From contig CAZGGU010000017.1 of NCBI GenBank assembly GCA_964525395.1, positions 1-21,121 on the forward strand: 21,121 nt of DNA. Direction: 5' to 3'. Shown piece after piece: positions 18,756-21,121 of the stretch (its first letter is position 1; every line of letters starts with the position of its first letter). The translations under genes and the position numbers were made by a program. The stretch is from 2-01-FULL-39-10-A sp964525395 (lineage in GTDB: Bacteria; Patescibacteriota; Microgenomatia; Levybacterales; UBA12049). The notes below the pieces were generated by a model. The model did no database searches. It saw nothing but the letters and a program-made list of their open reading frames with translations, and had not been told where the DNA came from.

Positions 18756-21121
18756 ATGATTACTGAAGCTCAAGAGTCCCGAAATTTATACCTTGAATCT
18801 AATCGCAGACATGCAATTTACAAGCTCGATCAATATTTGGCAAGACCGGAAGAGCAGGTATTAAGAGAATACCAGATGGACGCGCTTGAAGCGCTAAGAA
18901 ATTTTTTATCTGAGGGTGAAACTGCGGGATATATTAATCTTCCCACAGGATCAGGCAAAAGTGTGATTATAGCCGAGCTTGCTGAGGCAGTAGATTTAAA
19001 AACTTTGGTTCTTTCGCCAACAATACCAATATTAAAACAAACTGGTAAGAAGTTTTCTTCCGATGTGTCACTTACTCAAAGAGGTGGAGGATCAAAAGAT
19101 TTAACAGGTCAAGTGGTCAACGCTACTTATCAGTCCATTGAAGCAGATATTAAAGCAGGCAGAATAAATCCTTCTGATTTTGATCTGGTAATTGCAGACG
19201 AAGCGCATACTGCTTTAGGTCGTCAAAGACATAAAATCTTTAAACATTTTCCTCAAGCCTTAATGATTGGTTTAACTGCTACGCCTTATTTCGATCAAAT
19301 CGAATCCTATCGAAAAAGAAAAGTAATTGAAGAAAATGAAAGATGGACAGGAATGTTTGAAAATAGTATTCACGAGATGAGTCTTGAGGAAGGTATTGAA
19401 AGGGGAATTCTTGCTAATTTGGATGTTTCGATTGTAAGAACTGGAGTGAGGGTTGGAGAAATGACTAACGTAAAGGGTGATTACAATGAAAAAGAATTAG
19501 ATAAATTTTTAAATGTTTGGGTAAGAAATTCTATCGCACTTGGGATTTTAACCGGTGTAGAAAATATTCCAGAAGGTGCTGTTATTTCTGATGAAACTAA
19601 AGCAGAAATTGAAAGACTTCACGAAAAAATAAAAGGTAAGAAAACAGCAGTTTTCGGAATTAGCATTGATCATATTCAAGACTTATCCAGACAATTGAGT
19701 CTTACAGGCGCAAGAGTTAAAACTGTTTATGCGGAAGGAATGACTCAGGATGAGAGAGACAGGGCATTTAAAGCATATGAAGAAGGAGAAATAGATATTC
19801 TCCTAGGGGTGGATCTCATCAGAATGGGATGGGACAGTCCTGATACAGAAGTAGGAATTTATTTAGCACCAACTAAATCTGGTGTAGTAGCTACTCAAGA
19901 ATTGGGAAGAATTTTAAGAAAAACTCCATCTAAGGATACGGCAATTGCGATTCAATTGGCAGATATTTTTGAAGGCCGTGGTCAAGCGCCTATTTTAATA
20001 CCAAATATATTTGATCCATATTTTGTGATGAGGGGAAGTATAGCAGGTGAAAGAGGACTTGAAAAACAGTCTAGCCAAAAAATTGTTTTGCCCAAAATAA
20101 GATTTTCAGGTATTGGAATTGAAGCAATTATTGAAGAAGCTAAGAGTCAGGAGCTTTTGAGACAAAAATTTAATAAAGCCGATATAACTGAGCTTGATCA
20201 TTTACTTACGGATATTGCTTCGAGGATTTATGCAAAAAATCCAGAAATTTCACCGATTGAATTCTATCAAGCATTTGCTGATGAGCTACCATTTAGAATT
20301 GGCTCGGATGTTATTGATAAGGCAAGGCAAGCCATTGCAAGTATTGATTCTAATACAGTCAACACGGGTAAAAGAGTTCTTCAGTATTTGTGGATGAGAC
20401 AAGCACTTGCTGCAGCTAAACCATATCTTACAGGTGATAGTGATTACGACAGTGATATTCTCCATGAAGGATTTTTAACCTTCTATGAAGATGTAGCAAA
20501 AATAAATATCGCTACTTCTGTAAGACCAGTAGGCAATTTAGTTGAAAAAGGCGTTATAAGATTTATCGCAGAAAGAGAAGGGGTGCCTATTGGTTGGATA
20601 AAGAAAAAAACTTTTCCTCAAATTAGAGATTTAGTTGATGATTTTATTAATAATAGAGATTACAGAGATTTTAATAATGGAATTCCACTAAAAAGTGTTT
20701 CGGAAATAGCAGAATTAATCTCAGAAGAGGTGGGAGAAAGTGTCGGTTCGATAGAGAATTATATTCAAGTAAAAATAGCAGAAAGATTTGGACCAGTAAA
20801 ATCAACGAGTTCAAAATTAACTTCTAATTCTGAAGGGGAATTAATAGCAATTGAAGAAGTTAGATACGCTTTGGACACTATAAGTACAAGAGAGCGAGAA
20901 ATCATATCTTTGTATTATGGAATAGATCGAGAATCTGGAATGACCTTAGAAGAGGTTGCAGCTATTTTGAGAATTCCAGTGACAAGAGAAAGAGTTAGGC
21001 AAATTTTAAATAAAGGTTTACGAAAGCTTAGACATCCTTCTCGATCAAAAATGCTAATTGGATTTATGCATACCGATGAAATCGACTTACCGATAAGTAT
21101 GCCTGTAATTGAGCAGAGGAG
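18756..21121 (+). CDS. SF2 DEAH-type helicase fused to sigma-70 region 4 (3'-truncated by window end)
   Basis: One uninterrupted frame of 788 codons runs off the window end. The N-terminal half is an SF2 helicase: motif I LPTGSGKS (62-69), Ia LVLSPTIPILKQT, motif II ADEAH (147-151), motif III-like LTATP (173-177), motif V VDLIRMGWDSPDTE and motif VI QELGRILR (381-388). After a linker of about 150 residues comes a stretch (about 565-610) beginning DSDILHEGFLTFYEDVAK that resembles sigma region 2 (DLIQEGxxGLxxAV). A region-3-like helical segment lies near 657-690. A clear sigma region 4 covers about 696-766, with TISTREREIISLYYGI, TLEEVAAILRIPVTRERV and RQILNKGLRKLRHPSR, the -35-binding helix-turn-helix. 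It has a perfect leaderless promoter. The helicase and region 4 calls are firm; region 2 is tentative. Confidence 0.9.
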   Translation, partial: MITEAQESRNLYLESNRRHAIYKLDQYLARPEEQVLREYQMDALEALRNFLSEGETAGYINLPTGSGKSVIIAELAEAVDLKTLVLSPTIPILKQTGKKFSSDVSLTQRGGGSKDLTGQVVNATYQSIEADIKAGRINPSDFDLVIADEAHTALGRQRHKIFKHFPQALMIGLTATPYFDQIESYRKRKVIEENERWTGMFENSIHEMSLEEGIERGILANLDVSIVRTGVRVGEMTNVKGDYNEKELDKFLNVWVRNSIALGILTGVENIPEGAVISDETKAEIERLHEKIKGKKTAVFGISIDHIQDLSRQLSLTGARVKTVYAEGMTQDERDRAFKAYEEGEIDILLGVDLIRMGWDSPDTEVGIYLAPTKSGVVATQELGRILRKTPSKDTAIAIQLADIFEGRGQAPILIPNIFDPYFVMRGSIAGERGLEKQSSQKIVLPKIRFSGIGIEAIIEEAKSQELLRQKFNKADITELDHLLTDIASRIYAKNPEISPIEFYQAFADELPFRIGSDVIDKARQAIASIDSNTVNTGKRVLQYLWMRQALAAAKPYLTGDSDYDSDILHEGFLTFYEDVAKINIATSVRPVGNLVEKGVIRFIAEREGVPIGWIKKKTFPQIRDLVDDFINNRDYRDFNNGIPLKSVSEIAELISEEVGESVGSIENYIQVKIAERFGPVKSTSSKLTSNSEGELIAIEEVRYALDTISTREREIISLYYGIDRESGMTLEEVAAILRIPVTRERVRQILNKGLRKLRHPSRSKMLIGFMHTDEIDLPISMPVIEQR

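Noticed and set aside
20194..20397. 67-aa plus-strand ORF
   Set aside because: It is an out-of-frame shadow inside the helicase-sigma coding sequence.
1..21121. CRISPR arrays, insertion sequences, rRNA, tRNA or UGA recoding
   Set aside because: No regularly spaced long repeats, transposase motifs or RNA gene signatures are seen, and TGA serves as a normal stop in several genes.

Overview
The window is an AT-rich bacterial chromosome segment, tightly packed, with one scaffold gap of 100 Ns. Short gene versions (297-aa Prs, 459-aa DnaX, short NAD-type Gnd), overlapping stops and starts, standard code with TGA as stop, and lineage-restricted small proteins suggest a Candidate Phyla Radiation (Patescibacteria) genome, perhaps Microgenomates-like. 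That placement is an inference; no rRNA or tRNA gene is visible.

Layout. 1-152: intergenic hairpin of a TTCGACTTCGCTCAGC-type repeat, then 9-bp tandem units. 153-2002: gnd and proS (gap inside proS), with a 15-codon leader ORF overlapping the proS start. 1989-4138: a proline-rich tail-anchored-like protein (-), an unrecognised acidic protein (+) and ddl (-). 4205-5403: a MYG1-like DHH protein coupled to a HIT protein. 5413-6180: rpsU, with its own promoter and a structured leader of about 150 nt, then ybeY. 6235-9975: an operon dnaX-ybaB-prs-recR-hypothetical. 9976-12407: a second repeat copy, a hairpin leader, cysS and a sodium/calcium exchanger-like protein. 12493-16689: a small KGG-type basic protein, an OmpR-type response regulator, a PLP aminotransferase-like gene (-), a soluble GAF histidine kinase, a 55-aa acidic protein, and a stand-alone protein resembling the cyanophycin synthetase N domain (-). 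16812-18706: a membrane-anchored glucose/sorbosone dehydrogenase-like beta-propeller (-) and an AlkD-like DNA repair protein (+). 18756-end: a long ORF, open at the window edge, that joins an SF2 helicase to a sigma-70 region 4 and possibly degenerate regions 2 and 3.

Most notable points. (1) The helicase-sigma fusion could be an ATP-powered promoter-recognition factor. (2) Three TTAC-N7-TTAC direct repeats (11-bp period) lie upstream of the response regulator, the acidic small ORF and the cyanophycin-synthetase-N-like gene, which suggests a local regulon. (3) At most operon-leading genes the -10 hexamer ends only 5-10 nt before the start codon, so their mRNAs should be leaderless or nearly so. 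Operon-internal and small genes often carry strong Shine-Dalgarno sequences. This pattern corrects several starts. (4) rpsU and cysS are exceptions with structured leaders. (5) dnaX has an in-register A AAA AAA slip site followed by a -1 frame stop.

Intrinsic terminators with a GC stem and T-tract are essentially not seen.
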